Source of the DNA: VAZQ01 sp963816745
GTDB lineage: Bacteria > Pseudomonadota > Alphaproteobacteria > Rhizobiales > Xanthobacteraceae
Length of the DNA: 64,000 bases
Direction: 5' to 3'
NCBI GenBank assembly: GCA_963816745.1
Contig: CAWFLQ010000006.1
Coordinates: forward strand, 1,922,001 to 1,986,000
Below, one piece after another: positions 49,931 through 58,539 of the stretch. Each line of letters starts with the position of its first letter. Within the stretch, counting starts at the first letter, position 1. The notes below the pieces were generated by a model. That model saw nothing but the letters and a program-made list of their open reading frames with translations, did no database searches and had not been told where the DNA came from. The translations under genes were made by a program, and so were the position numbers.

Positions 49931-50018
49931 CCGCGACGACCGGTCTCATATAGACTGCGGTGCCGACTTCATTACAAAGCAGAGCCGCCAAATCAACCGG
50001 CCGGCGCGGGAGGAAACG

Positions 50019-50990
50019 ATGATTACGCGACGGGCTGTTTTATCTGCCATCGCAAGCGTGATGGCTGCTGGGCAGGTGCGGGCGCAAGGCGCTTATCCCG
50101 ACAAGCTGATCAAGATGATCGTGCCGGCGCCGGCCGGCGGCCAGACCGACGTGCTGGCGCGCCTTCTTGCCCAGAAGATTCAAGCCGCCGTTGGGCAAAA
50201 TGTAATCATCGACAACCGGGGTGGCGCCGGCGGCGCGCTCGGGGCGCGCGCTCTGGCTGCCGCCGAGCCCGACGGCTACACCCTGTTCTACGGCAATACC
50301 TCGACCCTCGCCGTGATCCCGGCGGTCGCCAAGAACCCGGGCTACGATCCCGCGAAGAATTTCGCCCCGGTCGCCAGCGTCTCCGAAAGCTACACGATCC
50401 TGGTCGTGAACCCCGACTTCCCGGCGAAATCGGTCGCCGAGCTCGTGGCCTATGCCAAGGCCAATCCCGGCAAGCTCAATTTCGGGCACGCCGGCTACGG
50501 CAACGTCACCCATCTCACCGGCGAGATGTTCCGGTCGCTGGCGAAGATCGACTTCCTCGGCGTGCCGCACAAGGGCGGCGCGGAATCGATCACGGGTCTG
50601 CTGGGCCGTCAGGTCGATTTCCTGTTCGAGAGCCCCGTGGTGCTGTTGCCGCTCATCCGCGATGGAAAGCTGCGGGCGTTGGGTGTGACCAGCGCGTCGC
50701 GCCGGACGGAAGCATCGGATGTTCCGACCATGCTGGAAGCCGGCGTGGCCGGCTTCGTGGCGACCTTGCTGACCGGCATCGTGGCGCCCGCCGGCACGCC
50801 GACGCCCATCATCGACAAGCTCAACGGCGTGATCAACGAGACGCTGAGGGCGCCCGACGTCGTGGAACTCCTGGCCAAGTTCGGGTCGACGCCACGCATC
50901 GGCTCGCCACAGGATTTCGCGACGTTCCTCGCGGGCGAGACCCGTAAATGGGCCGACATCGCCAAGGCGGCGAACGTCGTGATCGAATAG
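50019..50990 (+). CDS. Tripartite tricarboxylate transporter receptor (Bug family)
   Basis: A 323-residue receptor beginning MITRRAVLSAIASVMAAGQV, a signal peptide with a twin-arginine-like RRA. The mature part is AYPDKLIKMIVPAPAGGQTD, with VIIDNRGGAGGALGARALAA, NPGKLNFGHAGYGNVTHLTG and the tail IGSPQDFATFLAGETRKWAD. An AGGAAACG ribosome site precedes the ATG. It is closely similar in layout to the receptor at 42461 (PDKLIKM and PDRLIKM, GGAGGALG in both), suggesting duplication within the genome. No permease is adjacent. Confidence 0.92.
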   Translation: MITRRAVLSAIASVMAAGQVRAQGAYPDKLIKMIVPAPAGGQTDVLARLLAQKIQAAVGQNVIIDNRGGAGGALGARALAAAEPDGYTLFYGNTSTLAVIPAVAKNPGYDPAKNFAPVASVSESYTILVVNPDFPAKSVAELVAYAKANPGKLNFGHAGYGNVTHLTGEMFRSLAKIDFLGVPHKGGAESITGLLGRQVDFLFESPVVLLPLIRDGKLRALGVTSASRRTEASDVPTMLEAGVAGFVATLLTGIVAPAGTPTPIIDKLNGVINETLRAPDVVELLAKFGSTPRIGSPQDFATFLAGETRKWADIAKAANVVIE

Positions 50991-51013
50991 AATTGAATGT
51001 GATCTATCAACAT

Positions 51014-51139
51014 CGTCATGGCCGGGCTTGTCCCGGCCATCCACGTCTCCCTTGGCAACGAGGAAAGACGTGGATGCCCGGCACCGCAGACAAGTTTACG
51101 CAGTCTGCGCATACTTGACTGCGTTGCCGGGCATGACGG
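51014..51139. repeat. Intergenic inverted repeat, CGTCATGGCCGGG type
   Basis: CGTCATGGCCGGGCTTGTCC opens the block and TTGCCGGGCATGACGG closes it. CATCCACGTC and GACGTGGATG pair inside. It lies between the Bug receptor and the oxidoreductase, ending 25 bp before the latter's start. This repeat type is frequent between genes in Rhizobiales (general knowledge). Confidence 0.78.
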
Positions 51140-51164
51140 CACCGGAACAATAGGAGCGGACGTG

Positions 51165-52136
51165 ATGAAAGCTGGCGTTGCGAGCGAGAACGGGCTTGTG
51201 CTGCGCGATATTCCGCAGCCGAAGCCCAAGCCCAACGAGGTGCTGGTCAAGGTCAAGGCCGCGGCGCTCAACCGCGCCGATCTCGCGGTGGCGCGCGGCA
51301 TGCCCCATGGCCCCAACAGCGGCATCGGCGCGCTGGTCGGCATCGAGTGGGCGGGCGAGGTGGTCGAGACCGGCGCCGAGGTGCAGGGCGGCTACAAGCC
51401 CGGCGACCGCGTGATGTGCTCGGGCAACGGCGGCTACGCCGAGTACGCCGTCAGCGACTGGGGCCGCGTCAATGCGATGCCGGCCAACATGGATTTCGAG
51501 CAGGCGGCGACCTTGCCGGTGTCGCTCATCACCTTGCACAACGCGCTGGTCACCGCCGGCCGCCTGCAGGCGGGCGAGAGCGTGATGATCCAGGGCGCGA
51601 CCTCCGGCGTCGGGCTGATGGGCCTGCAGATCGCCAAGCTACGCGGGGCGAAAATCGTGATCGGCACCTCCACCAACGATGCGCGCCGCGCCAAGCTGAA
51701 GGACTTCGGGGCCGATCTCGCCGTCGATACCCGCGATCCCGCCTGGCCCGAGGCGGTGCTGAAGGCGACCGACGGCAAGGGCGTCAATCTCACCGTCGAC
51801 ATGCTGTCGGGGCCGGTGGTCACGCAGACCATGAAGGCGACGGCGCTGCTCGGCCGCATCGTCAATGTCGGCCGCCTCGCCGGCGCCAAGGCCGAGCTCG
51901 ACTTCGACCTGCACGCGCTGCGCCGCATCGACTATATCGGCGTGACCTTCCGCACCCGCACGCTCGACGAGGTGCGCGAGATCGGCCGCCGCATGCGCGC
52001 CGATCTCTGGGACGCGGTGACGGCGGGCAAGCTCAAGCTGCCGATCGACCGCCGCTTCCCGCTCGACCAGGCAGTCGAGGCGCAGGCGCACATGCGCGAG
52101 AACAAGCACTTCGGGAAGATCGTGCTGACGATGTGA
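51165..52136 (+). CDS. Zinc-type MDR oxidoreductase (quinone reductase-like)
   Basis: The 323-residue protein belongs to the medium-chain dehydrogenase family of NADPH:quinone reductase type. The N-terminal catalytic fold includes VKVKAAALNRADLAVARGMP and GIEWAGEVVETGAEVQ. The nucleotide fold shows ESVMIQGATSGVGLMGLQIA, then AKIVIGTSTNDARRAKLKDF with a GAD-AVD segment. No structural zinc cysteine cluster is visible. It probably reduces quinones or enones with NADPH. The start at 51165 gives the expected N-terminus MKAGVASENG; a GTG three bases upstream is possible. It stands alone, with a repeat-rich region on both sides. Confidence 0.9.
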   Translation: MKAGVASENGLVLRDIPQPKPKPNEVLVKVKAAALNRADLAVARGMPHGPNSGIGALVGIEWAGEVVETGAEVQGGYKPGDRVMCSGNGGYAEYAVSDWGRVNAMPANMDFEQAATLPVSLITLHNALVTAGRLQAGESVMIQGATSGVGLMGLQIAKLRGAKIVIGTSTNDARRAKLKDFGADLAVDTRDPAWPEAVLKATDGKGVNLTVDMLSGPVVTQTMKATALLGRIVNVGRLAGAKAELDFDLHALRRIDYIGVTFRTRTLDEVREIGRRMRADLWDAVTAGKLKLPIDRRFPLDQAVEAQAHMRENKHFGKIVLTM

Positions 52137-52401
52137 GCGTGCCGGCTGCCGCGAATTTCGGTGCGCTCTCGCCGCGACGCCCTGTTCCGGCATCCGAGGT
52201 GCGGCCTTCTTAGGCGAGCCTCGAAGGAGGAAAGCCCGGAACTCGCGACGGAGGAGGGTCGCCACCGATCGCGGGTATACCGAGATCGCACTCCAACTGC
52301 GCACGTCGGCTACAGCCTGACCTGCGATGCCCGCGAAGACGCGGGTGCCTCAGGGCGACGGTGTGAGAGCTCGCAGCGTCGCAGAACGCACCAGCGACCT
52401 C

Positions 52402-53487
52402 TTACCTCACCGCTCGCCTTACATACTCCGCGATGAACGCGCGCATCTCGGGCGGAAGAGCGAGAGCCGCTCGCACCGCCGCGTTGGTGTCGGCTCCGGT
52501 CACCCATTCCGGCACGAAGCCCATCGTCTTGATCGATTCCTCGGCGTGCTCCTTGTCGCCGTTGAGGCGCGCGACCGCCGCGCGCAGCGCGGCGACCGCG
52601 GCCGGCGGCGCACCGGGCGGCAGCACGACCTGGCGCTGCATCGCTCCGTTGATGGTGTGGATCGCCCGATAGGTGTCCCAGAGCTGCCCGGACGGCATCG
52701 CGCCCTTGAGCCCGCGGTGGAACTCGTGGAACGGCAGAATCGAAAGCCCTTCCATCTGCTTCGGCGGCCGGAAGGTCTCGCCGTGCGGAATGCCCTCGTA
52801 CCAGATCGGGATCGCCACCCCGTCTCGCACCAGGCTCGGCTCGACCACGGCGCGATAGCTCGGCGGCGATTCCGAATAGAGGTTGATCTCGTTCTGCTGC
52901 AGCGCGAGCCGCGCCGCCTGGCTGCCGCGATAGGAGGTGACGTATTTGTGCGGCACGCCGAGCATGTCGAGCCCGAGGCGCAGCAACAGGTCCTTCGAAT
53001 TTTCCGCGCCGAGCCCGCCCGCCACCACGCCCTTCGCCTTGACGATATCGGTCGCGCTTTTCATCCCGGGCGGGACGTCGGTGCGCATGTAGATGATGGC
53101 GGTGCCGGGCTGGTAGGCGATGAACTCGTAAGTCCGGAAGTCGACGCGGAAGCGCTCGGGATTGACGGCGTAGCGCCAGGCGGAACCGGTGAAGTAGCCC
53201 AGCATGGTGCCGTCCTTGGGCGCCACCTCGCCGAGATAGCCGGTGCCGACCATGCCGCCGGCGCCGTCCATGTTCTGGACAACGATGCTCGGGCTTCCCT
53301 CGATGTGCCGGGCGATGTGCTTGGCGAGCAGCCGCCCCTCGATGTCGGTCGGCCCGCCGGCGGCGTAGTTGACCAGCACGGTCAGCCGCTTGCCTTTGTA
53401 GAACGGCTCATCCGCGGGGGCTGGCGAGGCGTTCGCGAGAGCCGCGCAGAGACCGAGTACGAGAGCTGACATGCGCAGCGTCAACAT
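52402..53487 (-). CDS. TTT receptor-like periplasmic protein (divergent Bug family)
   Basis: A 361-residue exported protein: signal peptide ending near NASPAPADEP, then FYKGKRLTVLVNYAAGGPTD, the Bug ligand loop, and IEGSPSIVVQNMDGAGGMVG. The C-terminal part PEMRAFIAEYVRRAVR differs from ordinary Bug receptors, and the total length is about 40 residues longer. It probably binds an organic anion, possibly aromatic. The N-terminal segment HIARHIEGSPSIVVQN is strikingly similar to a fragment 2.2 kb away (55641-55901), the remnant of a relative. It is divergent from the MCP gene across 182 bp. Confidence 0.85.
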   Translation of the reverse strand: MLTLRMSALVLGLCAALANASPAPADEPFYKGKRLTVLVNYAAGGPTDIEGRLLAKHIARHIEGSPSIVVQNMDGAGGMVGTGYLGEVAPKDGTMLGYFTGSAWRYAVNPERFRVDFRTYEFIAYQPGTAIIYMRTDVPPGMKSATDIVKAKGVVAGGLGAENSKDLLLRLGLDMLGVPHKYVTSYRGSQAARLALQQNEINLYSESPPSYRAVVEPSLVRDGVAIPIWYEGIPHGETFRPPKQMEGLSILPFHEFHRGLKGAMPSGQLWDTYRAIHTINGAMQRQVVLPPGAPPAAVAALRAAVARLNGDKEHAEESIKTMGFVPEWVTGADTNAAVRAALALPPEMRAFIAEYVRRAVR

Positions 53488-53669
53488 CGGGCGCCTCCGC
53501 CGATCCGTGGACTATACGTGCCGACCAGCGCGGCGGCCATTGGGGAATCGTTTCAGTTGCCGCGGACGGCTGCGATACAGCCGCTCGTTGCGGGCGGCCT
53601 CGGCGCAATTAACGCGAAAAAAATGGTTTACGGATTACTTTCGGCTCGGAATGCACTGCAAGGGTAACC

Positions 53670-55640
53670 ATGTTCCGGGTCCTGACCTGTCTAACGATGG
53701 AGCATGACTGGCGCCTCGTCATCGTCGCGGGCGTCGTCTGCTTTCTGGCAAGCCTCACCGCCATCAGCATGTTCAATCGCGCCCGCGCGACCGAGGATCG
53801 CGCGCGTGCCGGTTGGATCGTCGCGGCCGGGGCCGCGACCGGATGCGGCATCTGGGCCACGCATTTCATCGCAATGCTGGCCTACGAGCCCGGCATCTCC
53901 GTCGCCTACAACCTCGGCCTGACGGCGCTGTCGCTGCTGGCCGCCGCGGTCGTCACCGGGGCGGGCCTCAGCGTCGCGGTGTATGTCCCGGCACGCTGGG
54001 GCGGGCCGGTTGCGGGTGCGATCGTCGGCGGCGGCATCGCCTGCATGCACTATACCGGCATGTGGGCGGTCGAGTTGCCCGGCCGCATCACGTGGGCCCC
54101 CGGCCTCGTGCTCGTGTCCGTCCTGCTCGGGATGGCCTTCGGAGCGGCGTCGCTCGCCGTCACGGTGCGGTGGACCGGCGTCCGCGCATTGCTCCTCGCT
54201 GCTCTTCTTCTCACCCTAGCGATCGTCTCGCACCATTTCACCGCGATGGGCGCGGTGGAGATCGTTCCGGATCCGACGCGCGTCATCACCGCGTTGTCGC
54301 TCTCGCCGACCTCGCTCGCGCTCGCGGTCGCAGGTGCCGCTATCGCCGTGCTCGGCATGAGCCTGATCAGTGCAATCGCCGACCACCGGCTCGGCGAGCA
54401 AGGGCAGGTGCTCTCGATCGCGTTGGACAACATGTCCCACGCGCTTTGCATGTTCAACGCGAAGGGACGGCTTGCCGTCTGCAACGCCCGCTACCGGCAG
54501 ATGTACCGCATGTCGCCCGGGCAGGCCGACCTCGGCTGTACCGTTCGTGAGCTCATCGCGACGCACTTCCTAAATGGCATCTTTGTCGGCGATTCCGAGC
54601 AATACATCGGCAACACCGAACGTGAGGTTGCCGCAGGCAAACCGGTCGACAAGACCGTGCAACTCGCGGACGGCCGGACGATCGCAATCTCGAACCGGCC
54701 ACTTCCCGGCGGGGGACGGGTGTCCACGCACGAGGACGTCACCGACCGCCGGCGCGCGGAAGAGCGACGTATCGCACTGTTCGAGCAGGAAGCGCGGCGG
54801 GGCCTGATCGACGGTGCCATTCTTTCGTTCCGCGACAGCGTCGAAAGCGTCCTGAAGACCGCCACCGACAGCGCCGCCGCCATGCGAGCGACCGCCAAGT
54901 CGTTGTCGGCGTCGTCGGGCGAGACCTCGCAGCGCGCGGCCAGTGCCGTGCATGCCTCGAACGAGGCTTCGGCCAATGTCGGAGCCGCCGCTGCCGCCGC
55001 CAATGAGCTCTTGAGCTCGATCGCGGAGATCAGCCGGCAGCTCACGCAAGCGACGGAGCTGATCAAGAGCGCGGTGGCCGAAGCGCACACGACCAATGAC
55101 GAGATCGTCGGGCTGGCGCGTGCCGCGCAGGAGATCGGCGACGTCGTCAAGCTCATTCAGCAGGTCGCCGGGCAGACCAACCTGCTTGCGCTCAACGCGA
55201 CCATCGAAGCCGCCCGCGCCGGGGAATCGGGCCGCGGCTTCGCCGTGGTGGCGTCCGAGGTGAAGGCGCTCGCCGTGCAGACCGGCAAGGCGACCGAGCA
55301 GATCGCCGCCCAGATTGCCGCCGTCCAGACCTCGACGTCGACCACGGTCGAGGCGATCCGCCGCAACACTGAGCGCATGCAGGAGATCAACCGCTACACG
55401 TCGGCGGTCGCCGTCTCGCTGGCGCAACAGAACGCCGCGACCGGCGAGATTTCGCACAACGTGGCGGGCGCCGCTGAGGGCACCAGGGCGGTCGTCGCCG
55501 TCCTCGAGCAGGTCGCCGGCGCCGTTCGCAGCACGCTCGGCTCGGCCGATACGCTGCTGGCATCCTCAGAGGCGGTCGAGACAGCGGCCGGCAGCCTGCG
55601 CGAAAAAGTCGAGGGCTTTCTCCGCGAAGTCGCGGTCTAG
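53670..55640 (+). CDS. MHYT-PAS methyl-accepting chemotaxis protein
   Basis: The 656-residue receptor has an N-terminal MHYT membrane sensor (residues about 10-235): ATHFIAML (63-70), CMHYTGMWA (125-133) and HHFTAMGAV (188-196) are the copper- or gas-sensing repeats. A PAS domain follows (LDNMSHALCMFNAKGRLAVC to ISNRPLPGGGRVSTHEDVTD). The last 260 residues form the coiled-coil signalling domain with the hairpin tip QQVAGQTNLLALNATIEAAR. It should signal to CheA/CheW, probably in response to O2, CO, NO or redox via MHYT. The start could also be ATG at 53697. No che genes are nearby. Confidence 0.92.
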   Translation: MFRVLTCLTMEHDWRLVIVAGVVCFLASLTAISMFNRARATEDRARAGWIVAAGAATGCGIWATHFIAMLAYEPGISVAYNLGLTALSLLAAAVVTGAGLSVAVYVPARWGGPVAGAIVGGGIACMHYTGMWAVELPGRITWAPGLVLVSVLLGMAFGAASLAVTVRWTGVRALLLAALLLTLAIVSHHFTAMGAVEIVPDPTRVITALSLSPTSLALAVAGAAIAVLGMSLISAIADHRLGEQGQVLSIALDNMSHALCMFNAKGRLAVCNARYRQMYRMSPGQADLGCTVRELIATHFLNGIFVGDSEQYIGNTEREVAAGKPVDKTVQLADGRTIAISNRPLPGGGRVSTHEDVTDRRRAEERRIALFEQEARRGLIDGAILSFRDSVESVLKTATDSAAAMRATAKSLSASSGETSQRAASAVHASNEASANVGAAAAAANELLSSIAEISRQLTQATELIKSAVAEAHTTNDEIVGLARAAQEIGDVVKLIQQVAGQTNLLALNATIEAARAGESGRGFAVVASEVKALAVQTGKATEQIAAQIAAVQTSTSTTVEAIRRNTERMQEINRYTSAVAVSLAQQNAATGEISHNVAGAAEGTRAVVAVLEQVAGAVRSTLGSADTLLASSEAVETAAGSLREKVEGFLREVAV

Positions 55641-55901
55641 CTGGCTATTAATGTTCGCCGCCTGGATGCACATCGCAAGCATATCGAAGGAAGCCCGAGC
55701 GTGGTCGTCCAGAACACGGACGGCGCCGGCGGAATGGACCGCGACCAATTTTCTCTCCAACAATGCCGAGAAGGACACGCGCCGCGCAGCGGTGGAGAGT
55801 TGCAGAAGCTGATGGGGCGCACCTACCGCAGCCCTCCGCAGGTGATCGCTGCGGCAGCTGAACAGCTCGTGACCTGCAGTCTGCTCACCGATTGCCATTG
55901 A
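55641..55901 (+). pseudogene. Remnant of a TTT receptor (Bug) gene, middle deleted
   Basis: In one frame right after the chemoreceptor stop, the segment reads RRLDAHRKHIEGSPSVVVQN then TDGAGGM, close to the start of the receptor at 53487 (HIARHIEGSPSIVVQNMDGA). After a short unrelated stretch it resumes SGGELQKLMGRTYRSPPQVI with AAAAEQL, like the end of longer receptors of this kind. So both ends survive and the central 250 or so residues are missing. There is no start codon and no signal peptide. It is best read as a deletion remnant of a once functional receptor gene. Confidence 0.7.
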
Positions 55902-55980
55902 TTGAAGTTTGTGTTTCACATTCGCAGGAGCGGCCGCTCGAATTGAGTCCCGGGATCAAGAGAGCCCGACCGTCGGCGCC

Positions 55981-56862
55981 ATGTCCACAGCCGAGTCATT
56001 AGCGACATTTTCCGGCATCGATCTGGGTGCCAGCCGCCTGCGCGTGTGTCGCCATGGGCTCATGCTCTACCTCGCCAGCGACACGATCATCGGTCGGACC
56101 TTGGAACTCTATGGCGAGTTTGCCGAGAGCGAAAATGAGCTCATGACGGAGATCGTCAAGCCAGGCGATACCGTGGTCAACGTCGGTGCCAATATCGGCA
56201 CGGTCACCGTGCCGCTCGCCAAACGTATTCAGCCTTCTGGAACGATCTACGCGTTCGAGCCACAGCGCGTGATTTTCCAGCATCTCTGCGCGAACGTCGC
56301 ACTCAACGGCTTGGCGAATGTCCAGGCTCGGTTGGCCGGCGTTGGCGCTTCTGCGGCAATCGCGACCATTCCTCGAATGAATGTCGCTGCCGCAATCAAT
56401 TTCGGCGGCGTGACGCTTGCGGGCAACTCCGACGGCGAGGAGGTTTTCGTCACAACGATCGACGATTTGAGACTCAATCGGTGCGACCTCATCAAGATTG
56501 ACGTTGAAGGCATGGAGGCAGATGTACTGCGCGGCGCGGCGCGAACCATTTCGGAGCTGCGGCCGGCGATCTATTTTGAAGCGAAGCAGTCAGCCGGAAC
56601 GAGTTGGTGCATCGACTGGTTGTTGCAGCGCAAGTATCGGCTGAGCTGGCATTTCGCATCGTTCTTCAGAAAATTGAACTTCCGCGGGATCGCGCAAAAC
56701 ATCTTTGGGGATCGTGGCGACATCAATGCGCTGGCACTGCCGATGGAATCTCCGCTTCATTTCGATCTGCCGCCGGTGCTCGGGCCAAATGCCGATTGGC
56801 GCGCCGCCTGTCGGAGCTGGCTTGCCGCCCCAAGTCCGTCAAATCATCGGTTCTTTCGATGA
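55981..56862 (+). CDS. FkbM-family SAM-dependent methyltransferase
   Basis: The product of about 293 residues from MSTAESLATF carries the FkbM methyltransferase fold. The SAM motif is GDTVVNVGANIGTVTVPLAK, followed by GTIYAFEPQRVIFQHLCANV, IDDLRLNRCDLIKIDVEGME and DVLRGAARTISELRPAIYFE. Such enzymes methylate sugar hydroxyls of glycans or secondary metabolites. Its TGA overlaps the next start (ATGA at 56859), so it is coupled to the glycosyltransferase gene. Together they probably modify a surface glycan or flagellin (inference). The base composition of this pair is lower in G+C than its surroundings, which suggests acquisition. Confidence 0.88.
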   Translation: MSTAESLATFSGIDLGASRLRVCRHGLMLYLASDTIIGRTLELYGEFAESENELMTEIVKPGDTVVNVGANIGTVTVPLAKRIQPSGTIYAFEPQRVIFQHLCANVALNGLANVQARLAGVGASAAIATIPRMNVAAAINFGGVTLAGNSDGEEVFVTTIDDLRLNRCDLIKIDVEGMEADVLRGAARTISELRPAIYFEAKQSAGTSWCIDWLLQRKYRLSWHFASFFRKLNFRGIAQNIFGDRGDINALALPMESPLHFDLPPVLGPNADWRAACRSWLAAPSPSNHRFFR

Positions 56863-58511
56863 CTGGAGTCGTCAACCCCATTATTTTCTACCACCCGGAC
56901 GGATATCAGGTGGGTAGCGGCGGGCCGATGGGCCGCCGCTCGGCCGGCGAGAGCTTTCTTCGCGCTTTTGTCGATCAGTCGGAAGCGTCGGATCTCTACG
57001 CGCTCTGCGACAAGGCGGAATTCTTTCGCCAGTTCGCGGACACCGTCGCCAAGCAGCGCAGCGACCTTTCGGCCAAACGGGTCGAACGCATCCATGCTGA
57101 GACGCTTCGCCGGCAAGGACTGCTGTTTCTGCCGCATCCGCAGATTGGCCGCGAGGCCCGTATCCGCAGCTTCCTGGGCGATAGCAGCTACGCGCTTTGC
57201 GGAATAACCCATACCATTTCAACAGAGACCGCGATAAACGCTTTTGGCGACGCAGTCGTCGCGCCGGTGCAGCCATGGGACGCCATCATTTGCACCTCGC
57301 GAGCCGTGCAAGCCGCTGTCATCACGATTTTGGAAAACGTCGAGCAGGACCTGGCGAATCGGCTCGGAGCCGCGCGGTTTAGGCGCCCGCTCACGCCGGT
57401 GATTCCGCTCGGAATCCACCAGGACCAATTCCAACGCAGCGAAGCAGCGCGGGCTCGATGGCGAAACGAGCTCGGCTTGGACGACGAGACAATCGTGGTC
57501 TTGTTCTTCGGGCGGCTGTCCTTTCACGGCAAGGCCTCACCCTTCCAGCTGGCGCAAGCCGCGGAGGAGGCTTCGCGCCAGTCCGAGAAGCGCTACGTCA
57601 TCATCTGGTGCGGATGGTTCAGTAACGATCTGCAACGCGAAGCTTTCATGTCAACGGCGCAGGCGATGGCACCATCGGTGCGCTTCGTTCATCTCGACGC
57701 GCGCAAGGGCGACACCCGGAGTTCGATCTGGTCGGCCGCCGACATCTTTTGCTCGCTGTCCGACAATATCCAGGAAACGTTCGGTCTCACCGTAATCGAA
57801 GCAATGTCCGCCGGGCTTCCGGTCATCGCCTCCGACTGGGACGGTTATCGCGATACAATCGAGCATGAGGTGAACGGAATTCTGGTGGATACCTATTTCC
57901 CGAGCACCGCGCTGGCACGAGCGGCCTATCTGTACCTCACTGGCCTCGACACTTATGACATGCATATCGGCGCGCTCAGCCAATTCTGCATGGTCGATGT
58001 CGCGGCGACGACCCATTGGCTGGTCCGGCTGGGAAAGGATGAAGCGCTGCGTCGCCGATTGGGTGCCGAAGCCAAGCGCACCGTCGAGGCACGCTATGAC
58101 TGGACCGTGGTGCTTCCGCGCTATCGTGAGCTCTGGACCCAGCAGCTTCAGCTGTTGGCGGAAGCGCAGCATGACCCTGCGGCAGCCTCTTCCCTTGCAT
58201 GGAAAGCCTTCGACCCGGCTTTGACATTCGCGAGATATGGCTCGCGGCAAATGCGGCCGGAGACGAGAATGTCGATTGGGCCGCAATTCGAGCACTTCGA
58301 TACGCTTTTCGATCAAGCCGGCATTGTCGTGCGTCCGTCACTGCTGATGAGAGCCGACGAGCGCCTGGTTGTTCAAAGGCTCTTTCGCGCGCGGCCGGTC
58401 GTTCGCGTCCGCGAGCTGCTGTCGGCATTTCCTCAGGATCGGCGCCAGATCGTTTTTCGATCGCTGCATTGGCTGGTGAAAGTCGGCTTTCTCCGGCTCG
58501 AGGCGGAGTGA
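56859..58511 (+). CDS. GT4-like glycosyltransferase with C-terminal winged-helix-like extension
   Basis: From MTGVVNPIIFYHPDGYQVGS the 550-residue protein has an N-terminal acceptor region (GRRSAGESFLRAFVDQSEAS) and a GT-B donor domain: TIVVLFFGRLSFHGKASPFQ, then DIFCSLSDNIQETFGLTVIE and AMSAGLPVIASDWDGYRDTI, with the two glutamates of the EX7E motif. The C-terminal about 100 residues (MRADERLVVQRLFRARPVVR, VRELLSAFPQDRRQIVFRSL, HWLVKVGFLRL) look like a winged-helix segment and are unusual for this family. It overlaps the FkbM methyltransferase gene. Nucleotide-sugar donor and acceptor are unknown. Confidence 0.86.
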   Translation: MTGVVNPIIFYHPDGYQVGSGGPMGRRSAGESFLRAFVDQSEASDLYALCDKAEFFRQFADTVAKQRSDLSAKRVERIHAETLRRQGLLFLPHPQIGREARIRSFLGDSSYALCGITHTISTETAINAFGDAVVAPVQPWDAIICTSRAVQAAVITILENVEQDLANRLGAARFRRPLTPVIPLGIHQDQFQRSEAARARWRNELGLDDETIVVLFFGRLSFHGKASPFQLAQAAEEASRQSEKRYVIIWCGWFSNDLQREAFMSTAQAMAPSVRFVHLDARKGDTRSSIWSAADIFCSLSDNIQETFGLTVIEAMSAGLPVIASDWDGYRDTIEHEVNGILVDTYFPSTALARAAYLYLTGLDTYDMHIGALSQFCMVDVAATTHWLVRLGKDEALRRRLGAEAKRTVEARYDWTVVLPRYRELWTQQLQLLAEAQHDPAAASSLAWKAFDPALTFARYGSRQMRPETRMSIGPQFEHFDTLFDQAGIVVRPSLLMRADERLVVQRLFRARPVVRVRELLSAFPQDRRQIVFRSLHWLVKVGFLRLEAE

Positions 58512-58539
58512 GCGTGCCAAGGCCTCCAGCGCTCGCCGA

